From the NCBI GenBank assembly GCA_038323575.1, contig JBBQHB010000016.1, forward strand, positions 1 to 64,000: DNA of 64,000 nt. The letters run 5' to 3'. The stretch's first letter is position 1. Each line of letters opens with the position of its first letter. This DNA is from CAINVV01 sp038323575. GTDB lineage: Bacteria; Bacteroidota; Bacteroidia; Bacteroidales; Prolixibacteraceae. This document shows, in pieces, positions 17,811 through 26,345 of the stretch. The translations under genes were made by a program, and so were the position numbers. Under the pieces are notes generated by a model. The model had not been told where the DNA came from. It did not search any database and worked only from the letters and a program-made list of their open reading frames with translations.

Positions 17811-19190
17811 CTATTTAGAAGAAGTTTTTTTTGTGGATTTGGGTTTTGCTTCAACTTTTTTTACTGCTTTTGCCTTGGGCTTAGCAGGTACAGAGGCAGG
17901 TTTCTGTAATTTTTTCAACGCAAGTTCTGCTTCCTCCAGTTTTTTGGTTGTTTCATCAATGACCTGCTTCAATTTGGTTATTTCTGCTTCATTTTCATTT
18001 ACCGGTACAAGGGCATTCAGCCGGAGGGTAAAATCACTCAGGACATTCATGAAGTTAATAAATGCCTCATACGGGTTCGCGTATGGATTGAAAGACTTAT
18101 GCACTTCACCGTCGGAGAAGAATTTGGTGCACATGTAATAAAAATGATCGTTGGATTGAAGATAAATCCAATCCTTTAATAGTTTGGGATCGGTGCATTT
18201 TTTGACCCTCTCTCTCAGGGCATAAAGCTGCTGGAAAGCATCTTTCTGGAGTTCATTTCCCAGCCAGGCTGAAAGGTCACGTTCTTCGTCAGCCCAGGAG
18301 ATGGGGTGCATGACATGTACTGCCGAGACCGGTTGCAGTGCCTGCACGGCCTCGCTTGGCGTAGAGAATGTAAGTTCTTTTGTTTTCAGAATCATTTCGG
18401 GAAGGCTTTCCAGAAATCCGAAAATCCCGGTATTTTTCTTTTGGATCTCTCCGAATGTTTCATAATTCAGAAAGATATTGACGATTTCCTCCTTTTTGGG
18501 CAGGCCAGTCAGCCAGTCGGTCATTTTGGCGGCGGTGAGCGGATATTCGTTCCAGGATGAATTGGAAAAGCGGAAAGAGAGGTCGTCGCTGAGCCGATGG
18601 TTGCGCATCAGCACTTTTTGTCTTGGGTTGAGCGCATTGCAATAGAGGTAGTTCGGACTCTTCCATCCAAGGATGTGTTTTGCCCCTTCAGTAAGGATGG
18701 CCTCAAAGCCCATCCGGTAGACCAGATCACCAAGTTCATCCGAGTAGATTAACTCAGTATTGCGGAATACTTTTGGATTTTGTTGAAAGAGTTCTTCAAT
18801 CAAATCATCGTGTGCTTTTACCTGTTTTGCAAAGAGTTCTGCATCTACCAGCGAAACAAGCGAATTGGCATAGGTTCCCGACAGAAACTCAACTGCACCT
18901 GTAGCAGCCAACTCTTTGAATGAATCGATTACTTCAGGTGCATATAGCCTGAACTGATCCAACGCAACGCCGGAAATAGAAAAGGAGACTTTGAATTTCC
19001 CTTTGGCTTTTTTTATTTGATTCAGAAGAATTTGATTGGCAGGAAGATAGCAGTTGTCTGCGATCTTTCGCATAATCGTTTCATTGGAATAGTCATCGTA
19101 ATAATAGGAATCATTTCCGATATCGAAAAACCGATATTTGCGGTAGCGGAAGGGTTGGTGAATCTGGAAATTAAGGCAGATTGTCTTCAT
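17811..19190 (-). CDS. Glycoside hydrolase family 57 protein
   Basis: A 459-residue GH57 enzyme acting on alpha-glucans: it starts ICLNFQIHQPFRYRKYRFF, typical of the family, and has the conserved RNTELIYSDELG region (about 140-152) and LTEGAKHILGW. GH57 includes alpha-amylases, amylopullulanases and branching enzymes; since no GH13 glgB is present nearby, a branching function is possible but unproven. The C-terminus is odd: a short coiled coil from about residue 395 followed by a Lys/Pro/Ala-rich tail (about 430-459) of low complexity, reminiscent of flexible tethers. It is encoded 24 bp after the glycosyltransferase gene. Confidence 0.9.
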   Translation of the reverse strand: MKTICLNFQIHQPFRYRKYRFFDIGNDSYYYDDYSNETIMRKIADNCYLPANQILLNQIKKAKGKFKVSFSISGVALDQFRLYAPEVIDSFKELAATGAVEFLSGTYANSLVSLVDAELFAKQVKAHDDLIEELFQQNPKVFRNTELIYSDELGDLVYRMGFEAILTEGAKHILGWKSPNYLYCNALNPRQKVLMRNHRLSDDLSFRFSNSSWNEYPLTAAKMTDWLTGLPKKEEIVNIFLNYETFGEIQKKNTGIFGFLESLPEMILKTKELTFSTPSEAVQALQPVSAVHVMHPISWADEERDLSAWLGNELQKDAFQQLYALRERVKKCTDPKLLKDWIYLQSNDHFYYMCTKFFSDGEVHKSFNPYANPYEAFINFMNVLSDFTLRLNALVPVNENEAEITKLKQVIDETTKKLEEAELALKKLQKPASVPAKPKAKAVKKVEAKPKSTKKTSSK

Positions 19191-19214
19191 GGCTTGAACT
19201 ATTATCGATGTAAA

Positions 19215-20504
19215 TTATCTGATTGCTTTTTTATAAACTTCACGGACATGTGCAGCAGAATGTTTCCACTGCAGGCTGTCAACCTCAACCCTGCCGAATT
19301 TTCTGAACATGGCAGAAAGGGCCGGGTATTTTATGATTCCGTAGATAGCATCCGCCATTGCATTGATGTCCCAGAAATCAACTTTGATGGCATGCGTCAG
19401 AATTTCGGCAACACCAGATTGTTTTGAAATGATTACCGGTACATCCGTCATCATCGCTTCCAGCGGAGAGATGCCAAAGGGCTCGGAGACAGAAGGCATC
19501 ACATAGACATCGCTCATGCGAAACATATCGAATACATCATCTCCGTGGAGGAATCCGGTATAATGAAACCGGTCTGAAATTCCCAGCCTTGCAGTCCGCC
19601 GGATCATTTTCTCCATCATATCCCCGCTTCCGGCCATCACAAACCGGACGTTTTCGGTACGTTTCAATACCTGATAGGCCGCTTCGATGAAATATTCCGG
19701 TCCTTTCTGTAGGGTAATACGTCCGAGAAAGGTGACAATCTTGTCGTTGATTCCTCTTTTAAAGAGCTCTGAATCTTTGTTTTCTAAAGGTTCAACCGCA
19801 TTGTAAACGGTTGTTATCTTGTCGGGATTGATGCCGTATTTCTCGATAACGATTTTTTTTGTCAGGTTGCTGACAGTAATAATCTGGTCAGCCATTTCCA
19901 TCCCTTCCCGTTCCATGGCATATACTTTCGGGTTGACGCTTCCGCCGCTCCGGTCGAAGTCAGTGGCATGTACGTGAATAACCAAAGGTTTTCCGCTTAC
20001 TTTTTTGGCTGCTATCCCGGCAGGATAGGCCAACCAGTCGTGGGCATGGATCACATCAAAATCATATTCACGACCAATGTACTCAGCAACAATGGCATAA
20101 TTAGCAATCTCGTCGAGCAGATTGGCGCCGTATTTTCCGGAAAACGGGATCTTTCCCTGCGCATCTGTATGAACAAAACGGGTGGAAGCGGAGAGACGCT
20201 GCTGGGTAAGCTGCCAGAACTCTTCGGGTTCGGCGTATGGAATCAGGTTAGACTGCACCTCCGTTACATCGATCTGATGATCGGTCTTGTGAACAAGTAC
20301 ATGTTTCCTGGTGATAGTGACCTCATTGGCTCCGATGATTTTCTTCACAGCAGTATCATCTTCATCACCGTAAGCTTTCGGCACCACAAAAAGTACCTCA
20401 ATATCTTCAAACTGAGCCAACCCCCGGGTCAGGCCGAAACTTGCCGTACCCAATCCACCGCTTATATGAGGGGGAAATTCCCATCCAAACATCAATACCT
20501 TCAT
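19215..20504 (-). CDS. Glycogen synthase-like glycosyltransferase (GT4/GT5)
   Basis: A 429-residue GT-B enzyme starting MKVLMFGWEFPPHISGGLG, the ADP-glucose-type glycogen synthase-like loop (GGLG) found in Bacteroidota enzymes of glycogen clusters. It has HAHDWLAYPAGIAAKK near residue 150, TFLGRITLQKGPEYFIEA in the C-terminal domain, and the donor-site Glu motif PSVSEPFGISPLEAM near 345. It likely elongates glycogen; the nucleotide donor is not determinable here. It lies 13 bp after the debranching enzyme gene. Confidence 0.9.
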   Translation of the reverse strand: MKVLMFGWEFPPHISGGLGTASFGLTRGLAQFEDIEVLFVVPKAYGDEDDTAVKKIIGANEVTITRKHVLVHKTDHQIDVTEVQSNLIPYAEPEEFWQLTQQRLSASTRFVHTDAQGKIPFSGKYGANLLDEIANYAIVAEYIGREYDFDVIHAHDWLAYPAGIAAKKVSGKPLVIHVHATDFDRSGGSVNPKVYAMEREGMEMADQIITVSNLTKKIVIEKYGINPDKITTVYNAVEPLENKDSELFKRGINDKIVTFLGRITLQKGPEYFIEAAYQVLKRTENVRFVMAGSGDMMEKMIRRTARLGISDRFHYTGFLHGDDVFDMFRMSDVYVMPSVSEPFGISPLEAMMTDVPVIISKQSGVAEILTHAIKVDFWDINAMADAIYGIIKYPALSAMFRKFGRVEVDSLQWKHSAAHVREVYKKAIR

Positions 20505-20517
20505 ATCTTTGGTTTAG

Positions 20518-22476
20518 TTAGCTTTTTATTTTATTTTCTTCCTCAACTTTTTCTACAAGCATACAGGCCATAATCACTCCGGCCACATTCCATGCCTGTG
20601 AAATTGAACCCTTGGCCGTGTGGGGAGGATTCCCTTCATATGCCTCGGAAAGCGTTCCAATGCAATTTTCAGACATCTCGTTTTTAAATCCTTCCAGGCA
20701 ATTTTTTGCATAAGACAGGCCTCCGGCTTTGTGAATTTCGAGGTAGGTCTTCACGAAAGGATAAATCAGGAAAGGATAAGCTGTTCCCTGGTGTGCCACC
20801 TCAGAAAAATCATCCGCATATTCACTAGAAAACCCTTTGTAAGAAGGATCCTCGGGAGACAGCGTACGAATGCCGACAGGAGTCAGGAGCTGGTTCCGTA
20901 CAGTACTGATAATCATCTTTTTCTGGGTACGGGACAAAGGTGATAACTCTTGTGCCGCTGCCAGGAGCATATTCGGCCGGACTGACCAGTCGGTATAACC
21001 TCCATCAATATAGTCAGCCAGTTGTCCGCGATCTTCAGACCAGAAGTTCAGGAGGAAAGATTCGGAAATGCGTGCGGGCAGTTCTTTCCAGGCTTTTACA
21101 AAGGCTTTATCGCCGGAGGCTTCTGCAAGTGCAAGGGCGAAGGAGACAGCATTGTACCACAAGGCATTGATTTCAACCGCCAGTCCGCCCCGTTGGGTAA
21201 CCGGTATACCTTTGATGTACTCGTCCATCCAGGTCAGGGCAACACCCTCATGTTTGGCATAGATTAATCCGTTGCTCTGCATCAGGATGTTGAAATCAGT
21301 ACCTTCACGGTAGTGGTTTAAAATTTCTTTAAGGTAAGCGCCATAGGTTTTCCAGATCTCTTTGGCAGAACGGATTTTTGCCAATTCCTGCAATGCATTG
21401 AAAACCAACAACGGGGAATCGGCTGTATCATAAAAACTCTCCTGCCCGGCGTATTTGGGTAAAAGTCCGTTTTTTAAACGTTTGAGATTGGTATGCAGTA
21501 TCGCTTCGAAATTTTCCACATCCCCGTGCATCAGAAAGATTCCCGGTAATGCCATTAAGGTTTGTCGGGTGATGGATTCGTACCACGGGTACCCCGCAAT
21601 TAGGTCAAGTCCGTCCTTTCGCTCCCATAGAAACTGGCTTCCGGAGTTGAAGAGGCAGTTGATAAATGAGTCTCTTGGAATGCGTGAATTTTTCTCGCTT
21701 TCGTATCTTTTCAAAAATGAAGCTGGTTTCTGTTCGGTGGTGGATGCGGAAAACATGATTGATTCTCCCTTTTCGATGGAAACCTCAAAATATCCGGGCA
21801 CGAAAAGATCTTCCTGAAATTCGTAACCCCTTTCCTGCTCCTTGATGTACTCGATGTTTTTGTACCAATCCGGAACAGGAACAAAATCGCACTTTTTTGA
21901 CAGCTGCATGAAAAATTCAGGATAACTTTCGTAGAGTTTCATCCTGATTCCGTTGGCAACAGGGGTGTATTTCGAATTGGCATAAAGGTTTGCTTTGCTG
22001 AGCGAATGGACACTCCGGAAAGCCATAAATGGTTTGAAACGCAGTTTAGTCGGACTGTTAGCTTCTTCAAGCGTATATTTTACCAGAATTTGATTTTCAT
22101 GTTCAACAAGTAACCTGGTCCTGGTCAGAATCACCCCGCCCACGCGGTAAGTGTGCTTTTGAATGGTGTCAAATTCAAAATTACGGATGTATTTGTGACC
22201 TTTCGGTTCATAAAAATCACCCGGAAATTTGTGAATACCAAGGTTAAACTGTGCCTCATGCTGAATGATTGTTTCATCCAGGGTGGAGAGCAGAACGTGC
22301 TTGCCTCCATCCAGTTCGTCCAGCCTAACGACCAGCAAACCGTGGTATTTCCGTGTATTACATCCTGCCAGGGTAGTTGATGAATAGGCACCTCCACGAT
22401 TGGTCCGCAAGGTCTCGCGTTCCAGTGAATAGGATAAATTAACCAGTTTATCTTTATCAAAATTCAGGTATCCCAT
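20518..22476 (-). CDS. Glycogen debranching enzyme (amylo-alpha-1,6-glucosidase, GH133)
   Basis: A 652-residue protein of the bacterial glycogen debranching family. Residues 1-250 form the N-terminal GDE domain (RGGAYSSTTLAGCNTRKYHGL at the front; YKNIEYIKEQERGYEFQED later). Residues 290-640 form the (alpha/alpha)6 amylo-alpha-1,6-glucosidase domain with DLIAGYPWYESITRQTLMAL, YDTADSPLLVFNAL and the acidic active-site region GVALTWMDEY. It would remove alpha-1,6 branch stubs during glycogen breakdown. It is the first gene of the four-gene glycogen operon. Confidence 0.94.
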   Translation of the reverse strand: MGYLNFDKDKLVNLSYSLERETLRTNRGGAYSSTTLAGCNTRKYHGLLVVRLDELDGGKHVLLSTLDETIIQHEAQFNLGIHKFPGDFYEPKGHKYIRNFEFDTIQKHTYRVGGVILTRTRLLVEHENQILVKYTLEEANSPTKLRFKPFMAFRSVHSLSKANLYANSKYTPVANGIRMKLYESYPEFFMQLSKKCDFVPVPDWYKNIEYIKEQERGYEFQEDLFVPGYFEVSIEKGESIMFSASTTEQKPASFLKRYESEKNSRIPRDSFINCLFNSGSQFLWERKDGLDLIAGYPWYESITRQTLMALPGIFLMHGDVENFEAILHTNLKRLKNGLLPKYAGQESFYDTADSPLLVFNALQELAKIRSAKEIWKTYGAYLKEILNHYREGTDFNILMQSNGLIYAKHEGVALTWMDEYIKGIPVTQRGGLAVEINALWYNAVSFALALAEASGDKAFVKAWKELPARISESFLLNFWSEDRGQLADYIDGGYTDWSVRPNMLLAAAQELSPLSRTQKKMIISTVRNQLLTPVGIRTLSPEDPSYKGFSSEYADDFSEVAHQGTAYPFLIYPFVKTYLEIHKAGGLSYAKNCLEGFKNEMSENCIGTLSEAYEGNPPHTAKGSISQAWNVAGVIMACMLVEKVEEENKIKS

Positions 22477-22569
22477 GATATACGAACTATTAGAAATTGA
22501 ACGATCGGAAGGTAATCTTAATCTTCTGCGTATTCGTTAAAATTAAGCAAAGGTTTCATTAAAAAAAAG

Positions 22570-23565
22570 TTATGACTCTTTTTTTTGAATGATATCAATT
22601 AGTAAATTCCCAAAATTGATGCCGGGATAGCTGCCGGAGAGTATATTTACTTCTTCATTCATTTTGGTCAGTAATTCCCGATAGGAGGAACTTTTGGTCT
22701 GAAAAGGCCTGTGCGCTAAAGCCTTAACTACTTTGGCCACCCTGAGACAAATCTCTTTGCTTTCATTATCCAGGAATACTTCGCTGAATTTTTCCTGTAC
22801 AAATGCTGTGGCTGTTTCGCTGAGGTGAAGCATGTCTGAGGCATAAAAACGGTAGTCGCGCAACTCGTCCATTACCAGTTCATAAGAGGGGAAATAGGTA
22901 ATTCTGTCGGATCCGAAACGGGAAATCAGGTGATCGACCAGCAGAAACAGTCCGGATTTACTCACCTGGTTTTCGTAACTGCCATCTTTAAGATGGCGTA
23001 TGGGACTGACTGTTAATACGATGCTTAGCTCGGGGTTGATGGTGTAAAGTTGGTTAAACAAATCAACCCATTGGAGGGTCATCTCTCCGACTGTCAGGCG
23101 TTCACGGGTGAAACTGTTGGCGGGAAGTTTGTGACAATTTCCAACAATTGCGTTGTCCTCTTTTTCGCGGTATACCCATGATGTACCGAAGGTTAGAAAA
23201 AGGTGGGAAGCCGTTCTCAACTGACCGGAGGCTTGTAAAAGGGAACTATTCATTGCCGCCAGTGCAGCTGCTTTATCCGGATGGGAGAAACGGCTGTGGA
23301 ACGAAAAGTTGTTCCATAATCCGTTGGCATAGAAAAGGTCTGACTCTTGAACCTGTTTTTCCCTTGCCAGGAAGTCGGTACATCCGGCAATTGATGCAGG
23401 ATTGTAGAGGATCCCGCACGGATTGGTCAAAACCGGAAAGCAATGTTGCTGCAGGTAGCTGCCGATATTTTCTGTAAAGCAGGATCCCACCATCAGGGCG
23501 TTCCGCCGGTAGGAGAGTTTTCGGATTACTTTTGGCAAAGCGACTTCTGTGCGGAAAGTTATCAT
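22570..23565 (-). CDS. GSCFA domain protein
   Basis: A 331-residue protein with the motif that names the family, here GSCFTENIG near residue 27, followed by FPVLTNPCGILYNP and a C-terminal MLHLSETA that resembles the catalytic His region of SGNH hydrolases. The family belongs to the SGNH/GDSL clan but its substrate is unknown. It overlaps the upstream alpha/beta hydrolase gene by 4 bp, so the two are cotranscribed and translationally coupled, which suggests related esterase-like roles. Confidence 0.9.
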   Translation of the reverse strand: MITFRTEVALPKVIRKLSYRRNALMVGSCFTENIGSYLQQHCFPVLTNPCGILYNPASIAGCTDFLAREKQVQESDLFYANGLWNNFSFHSRFSHPDKAAALAAMNSSLLQASGQLRTASHLFLTFGTSWVYREKEDNAIVGNCHKLPANSFTRERLTVGEMTLQWVDLFNQLYTINPELSIVLTVSPIRHLKDGSYENQVSKSGLFLLVDHLISRFGSDRITYFPSYELVMDELRDYRFYASDMLHLSETATAFVQEKFSEVFLDNESKEICLRVAKVVKALAHRPFQTKSSSYRELLTKMNEEVNILSGSYPGINFGNLLIDIIQKKES

Positions 23566-24389
23566 AGCTGTTTATTTATCCATTCAATCGTAAAATTTGT
23601 TACCCTGTCGTTCTGGTCCCAGGCATGGAGCTGGTGTGGTCCTTCCTCCCATTCGCGGAAAGTAATCCTGCCGGGAAGGCTGTTGGCCAGTTTTTCGGCA
23701 GCTGCAGGGGTTGAAACTTTGTCGTCTGTGCCATGCATGAAAAGCAGGGGAAGCATGTCGGGCAAATTTTTGGCGCTGATTTTTTTACCTGCCTTTTGCA
23801 CCTCCCTGAAGCAGCGTGCCGAAATTTTTTTGTGCATCAGCGGATCCCGTTCTTTAGGTGGTTCGTTCGCGGGCGGCGGGGCGAAATCCTTGGATTTCAG
23901 GCCGGTATTAATTGTAACCTGGGGAATTAGGGAGTCGGCCAGCCATATTGCAAGGCGCTTAAACCTCCCCGGTGGCTGCACCAGCTCCAGCCAGGTTGAG
24001 GCGAGTATGGCCATGTCGGGCAGATTATTTTTCAGTTCAAGCCAGGAAAGTACGATGGTGGCTCCCATGCTGTGCCCGTAAAGCACCAACGGCAGGTCGG
24101 GAAAATTCTCCCTCGCTTTCGCCATCAGGAGTGCAGTATCTTCCAGGTAATCGGTGTACCGGTGGATGGTTCCCTGCTTCCCGCCCGAACGGCCGTGACC
24201 GCGCAGGTCGAAGGAGATGACTGCGAAGCCCTCTTTAACAAATGCGCCGAACCACTCTTCGTACCTTCTGCAGTGTGTACCATGACCGTGCACAAAAGCC
24301 AGGACAGCCTTTGGCGGAACGACAGGTTGCCAAAGAACAGCATAGAGGTTGAGGCCATCAAAAGAAGTCCAGGATTGTTCGTGCATCAT
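23562..24389 (-). CDS. Alpha/beta hydrolase (monoacylglycerol lipase-like)
   Basis: A 275-residue alpha/beta hydrolase. It has the oxyanion region FVHGHGTHCRRYEEW, the family block ISFDLRGHGRSGGKQG, the nucleophile elbow GHSMGA near residue 108, the acid residue in MHGTDDKVS near 217, and the catalytic His in GPHQLHAW near 250. The pattern fits the serine aminopeptidase S33 / monoacylglycerol lipase group, so lipid or ester hydrolysis is likely. The gene begins after a roughly 210-bp spacer that carries a long hairpin. Confidence 0.92.
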   Translation of the reverse strand: MMHEQSWTSFDGLNLYAVLWQPVVPPKAVLAFVHGHGTHCRRYEEWFGAFVKEGFAVISFDLRGHGRSGGKQGTIHRYTDYLEDTALLMAKARENFPDLPLVLYGHSMGATIVLSWLELKNNLPDMAILASTWLELVQPPGRFKRLAIWLADSLIPQVTINTGLKSKDFAPPPANEPPKERDPLMHKKISARCFREVQKAGKKISAKNLPDMLPLLFMHGTDDKVSTPAAAEKLANSLPGRITFREWEEGPHQLHAWDQNDRVTNFTIEWINKQL

Positions 24390-24413
24390 AAGAATTTTCG
24401 ATTTTGGAATTCA

Positions 24414-24470
24414 CCACAATAGGCACATAGGTCACAATAGGGTCTAATGTGACCTATGTGTCTATTGTGG
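24414..24470. repeat. Long imperfect hairpin (22-bp stem) between queG and the hydrolase gene
   Basis: Left arm 24414-24435 pairs with right arm 24449-24470 along 22 positions with one G-T type mismatch; the loop is 13 nt. The arms begin CCACAATAG and end CTATTGTGG. The 9-mer CACAATAGG occurs twice within the left arm and loop. If transcription starts at the upstream TATCTTTG box (24592-24599), the hairpin lies in the 5' leader of the hydrolase mRNA. It could equally be a dispersed palindromic repeat. Confidence 0.85.
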
Positions 24471-24591
24471 TTAGAAAAATTTCACTAACAAGGAACAGTT
24501 GAGCAACATGAAGGATCACAAAGTATTGCGGGTATTCGCTCTCTTTTTTGATCTGCATAAAGTTGCCAGTTTTTTCTCTTGTAATGCCTGG

Positions 24592-24599
24592 CAAAGATA
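24592..24599 (-). promoter_or_regulatory. Candidate -7 promoter element of the hydrolase/GSCFA operon
   Basis: The minus strand reads TATCTTTG directly after the queG stop codon. It would give a leader of about 200 nt containing the hairpin at 24414-24470. No -33 match was confirmed. Confidence 0.33.
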
Positions 24600-24602
24600 C
24601 TA

Positions 24603-25541
24603 TCATTTAAGTCCAAACAGATGCCCCAGTGTTCTTTTTAGGCGCGCATATCCCGCCCGTTCTACTGCAGAGTTTTTGAAAAGTCGTTTGTACGTTGGCT
24701 TATCCAGCATTTGCCAGTTGTCTGCTGTCATTGCAAGCAGTTCCGGTTTGGGTTGAAATGCGGCCACCTCATGTTCCTTTGCTTTGCTGTTCCACGGGCA
24801 TACCTGCTGGCAGATATCACAACCTACCAGGCGGTTCGAAAGGCTGCCGGTTAATTGGTCAGGAATTGCCTCTTTGGTTTCGATGGTAAGGTAGGAGATG
24901 CACTTGCGGGCATCCAGCTGCTGAGGGGCGATAATGGCTCCGGTTGGACAGCTGTCCATACAGCGGCTGCAGGATCCGCAGAGATTGTTGCCGAACGGTT
25001 CATCATAAGCCAGTTCAAGGTCCAGTACCAACTCCCCGATGAAATGGAAACTGCCGGATTTCGGGTTGATCAGCAGGGTATGTTTTCCGATCCATCCCAA
25101 ACCGGCTCTGCCGGCCAGTGACTTTTCCAGCAAGGGGGCCGAATCCACAAAAACACGGCCTTCGCATGGCGCAAGCTCCTTCTGAATGTAGGCAAGCAAC
25201 TTGTAAAGCAGCTCTTTCAGCACATGGTGATAATCTTTCCCCAGCGCATATTTCGAGATGACAGGGGCACCGGGGTCTTCCTGTTTCCGGTCGGTATAGT
25301 AGTTGAGAAGCACCGAAACCACAGACTTTGCACCCTCAACTAATTCGGCCGGGTTCACCCTTTTTTCAAAGTGGTTGGCCATGTAACCCATCGAGCCATG
25401 GTAACCCGATTCAAGCCATGCAGAAAGACGGGAGCTGTCCTCCTCCAACAGTTGGGCCTGCGAGATGCCACATGCAGAAAACCCGAGTTCTGAAGCTTTG
25501 GTTTTGATCAGTTGACTGAAGGCAGAAGGAGAGAAATCCAT
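24603..25541 (-). CDS. queG: Epoxyqueuosine reductase QueG
   Basis: QueG uses cobalamin and two [4Fe-4S] clusters to reduce epoxyqueuosine to queuosine in tRNA. The 312-residue product has the N-terminal KRVNPAELVEGAKSVVSVLLNYY region, the RVFVDSAPLLEKSLAGRAGLGWIGKH block with the catalytic Asp of VDSAP, and two ferredoxin-type clusters, CGSCSRCMDSCP near residue 190 and CDICQQVCPWN near 240. The gene is complete and complements queA at the other end of the window. B12 dependence is shared with NrdJ (58 kb), implying the cell obtains cobalamin. Confidence 0.95.
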   Translation of the reverse strand: MDFSPSAFSQLIKTKASELGFSACGISQAQLLEEDSSRLSAWLESGYHGSMGYMANHFEKRVNPAELVEGAKSVVSVLLNYYTDRKQEDPGAPVISKYALGKDYHHVLKELLYKLLAYIQKELAPCEGRVFVDSAPLLEKSLAGRAGLGWIGKHTLLINPKSGSFHFIGELVLDLELAYDEPFGNNLCGSCSRCMDSCPTGAIIAPQQLDARKCISYLTIETKEAIPDQLTGSLSNRLVGCDICQQVCPWNSKAKEHEVAAFQPKPELLAMTADNWQMLDKPTYKRLFKNSAVERAGYARLKRTLGHLFGLK

Positions 25542-25543
25542 TT

Positions 25544-25787
25544 TTATTTCTTAAGAAAGTTAAATGCTCCTTTTCTCAAATTGATTCCATATTCGAGCCA
25601 GGCTTTCAGGCAGGCCAGGAAATTGACCCAGCCTTCTGTATTTTGTTTTACCCTCTTCCATTCGTCCGCTTCCTTTTGAAATGAAGTAGTTGGACATTTT
25701 TGCGGGATCGACAATTGCTTCATATACATCGTGCGGTGCTTTTTGTATCCGGATAGCTGCTTTGATTATGAGTTTTGAAGGAGTCAT
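25544..25787 (-). pseudogene. Decayed SRPBCC/AHSA1-domain gene with internal deletion and frameshift
   Basis: The first 48 or so residues, with KLIIKAAIRIQKAPHDVYEA and PAKMSNYFISKGSGRMEEGK, match the N-terminus of SRPBCC (AHSA1-like) proteins. Directly after GGTAAAACA the reading continues in another frame with NTEGWVNFLACLKAWLEYG and LRKGAFNFLKK, the family's C-terminus. The middle of the domain, about 70-80 codons, is missing. No frame encodes an intact protein. It lies 2 bp upstream of queG. Confidence 0.8.
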
Positions 25788-25853
25788 ATTTTTCTGCTTT
25801 ATTGCTGATGTTAAGTCATATTTTTTTTTAATCTCAGAAGCAAACCACCACCA

Positions 25854-25994
25854 TCACGTCCATGGCAGGGAGTCGGTATAAAATTTTGAGGTAGAAAGAT
25901 CCGGCAGGATACTTTTTGAGACAGGCTGCGATCCGGCATTAGATAAAGTTCCCAAAAAAAGGGCGCAGGACAGGATGAAAAAACGGATTCTCAT
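25854..25994 (-). pseudogene. Remnant of a secreted protein gene (signal peptide plus short stub)
   Basis: An ORF of 46 codons starts with a convincing signal peptide (MRIRFFILSCALFLGTLSNA) and ends at a TGA after DSLPWT. The frame continues beyond the TGA for 22 codons (WWWFASEIKKKYDL and so on), exactly to the ATG of the SRPBCC remnant. This could be a nonsense-mutated or truncated gene; the family is not recognisable. It lies between two clear gene remnants. Confidence 0.4.
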
Positions 25995-26131
25995 TTTTCA
26001 GCATTCGGTGGCAGGTAAGTTGTTTTATTGTTGCCAACCAGACTTTAAAGATAAGCAATTGCGGTGTTTAATTGTTGATGCATTATTTGTTGTACCGAAC
26101 AAGAAAGAGCCGGATAAAAAAAGAAACGAAC

Positions 26132-26160
26132 AAAAAAAGAGACGGATTCAATCCGTCTCT
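26132..26160 (-). terminator. Palindrome acting as terminator for the minus strand
   Basis: AGAGACGGA (26138-26146) pairs with TCCGTCTCT (26152-26160) over a TTCAA loop, with A7 on the left side. Read on the minus strand this is a 9-bp hairpin followed by a U7 tract, a good intrinsic terminator, 30 bp after the stop of the DoxX remnant. The GAGACG...CGTCTC palindrome also resembles dispersed palindromic repeats, from memory. Confidence 0.75.
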
Positions 26161-26189
26161 ACTGTGAAATTTGATAAATTTTTTGCGAT

Positions 26190-26345
26190 TCAGGTTTTGG
26201 CGGTCTGCAGGAAATAACCAGGAAAGCCCAGGTGAACAAATCCATTTTTCATGGTTTCGTTGGTCAGATAGGAGTATGCGCTGAACAACATCATGGCCGA
26301 AACCAATCCGGTTGTGGTCCAAAAAATGATTTTATCTTTTTTCAT
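26190..26345 (-). pseudogene. Truncated DoxX-like family gene
   Basis: The ATG at 26345 opens a 51-codon frame with KIIFWTTTGLVSAMMLFSAY and NGFVHLGFPGYF, the N-terminal membrane helix and following loop of DoxX-like small membrane proteins, which usually have about 120-130 residues and four helices. After GYF the sequence becomes LQTAKT and stops; helices 2-4 are absent in every frame downstream. This is a deletion remnant rather than a frameshift. The gene ended up directly before a palindromic terminator-like repeat. Confidence 0.75.

Noticed and set aside
26083..26322. 79-codon minus-strand ORF over the DoxX remnant
   Set aside because: It is in a different frame from the DoxX-like reading and runs through the terminator hairpin; the family match is in the frame from the ATG at 26345.
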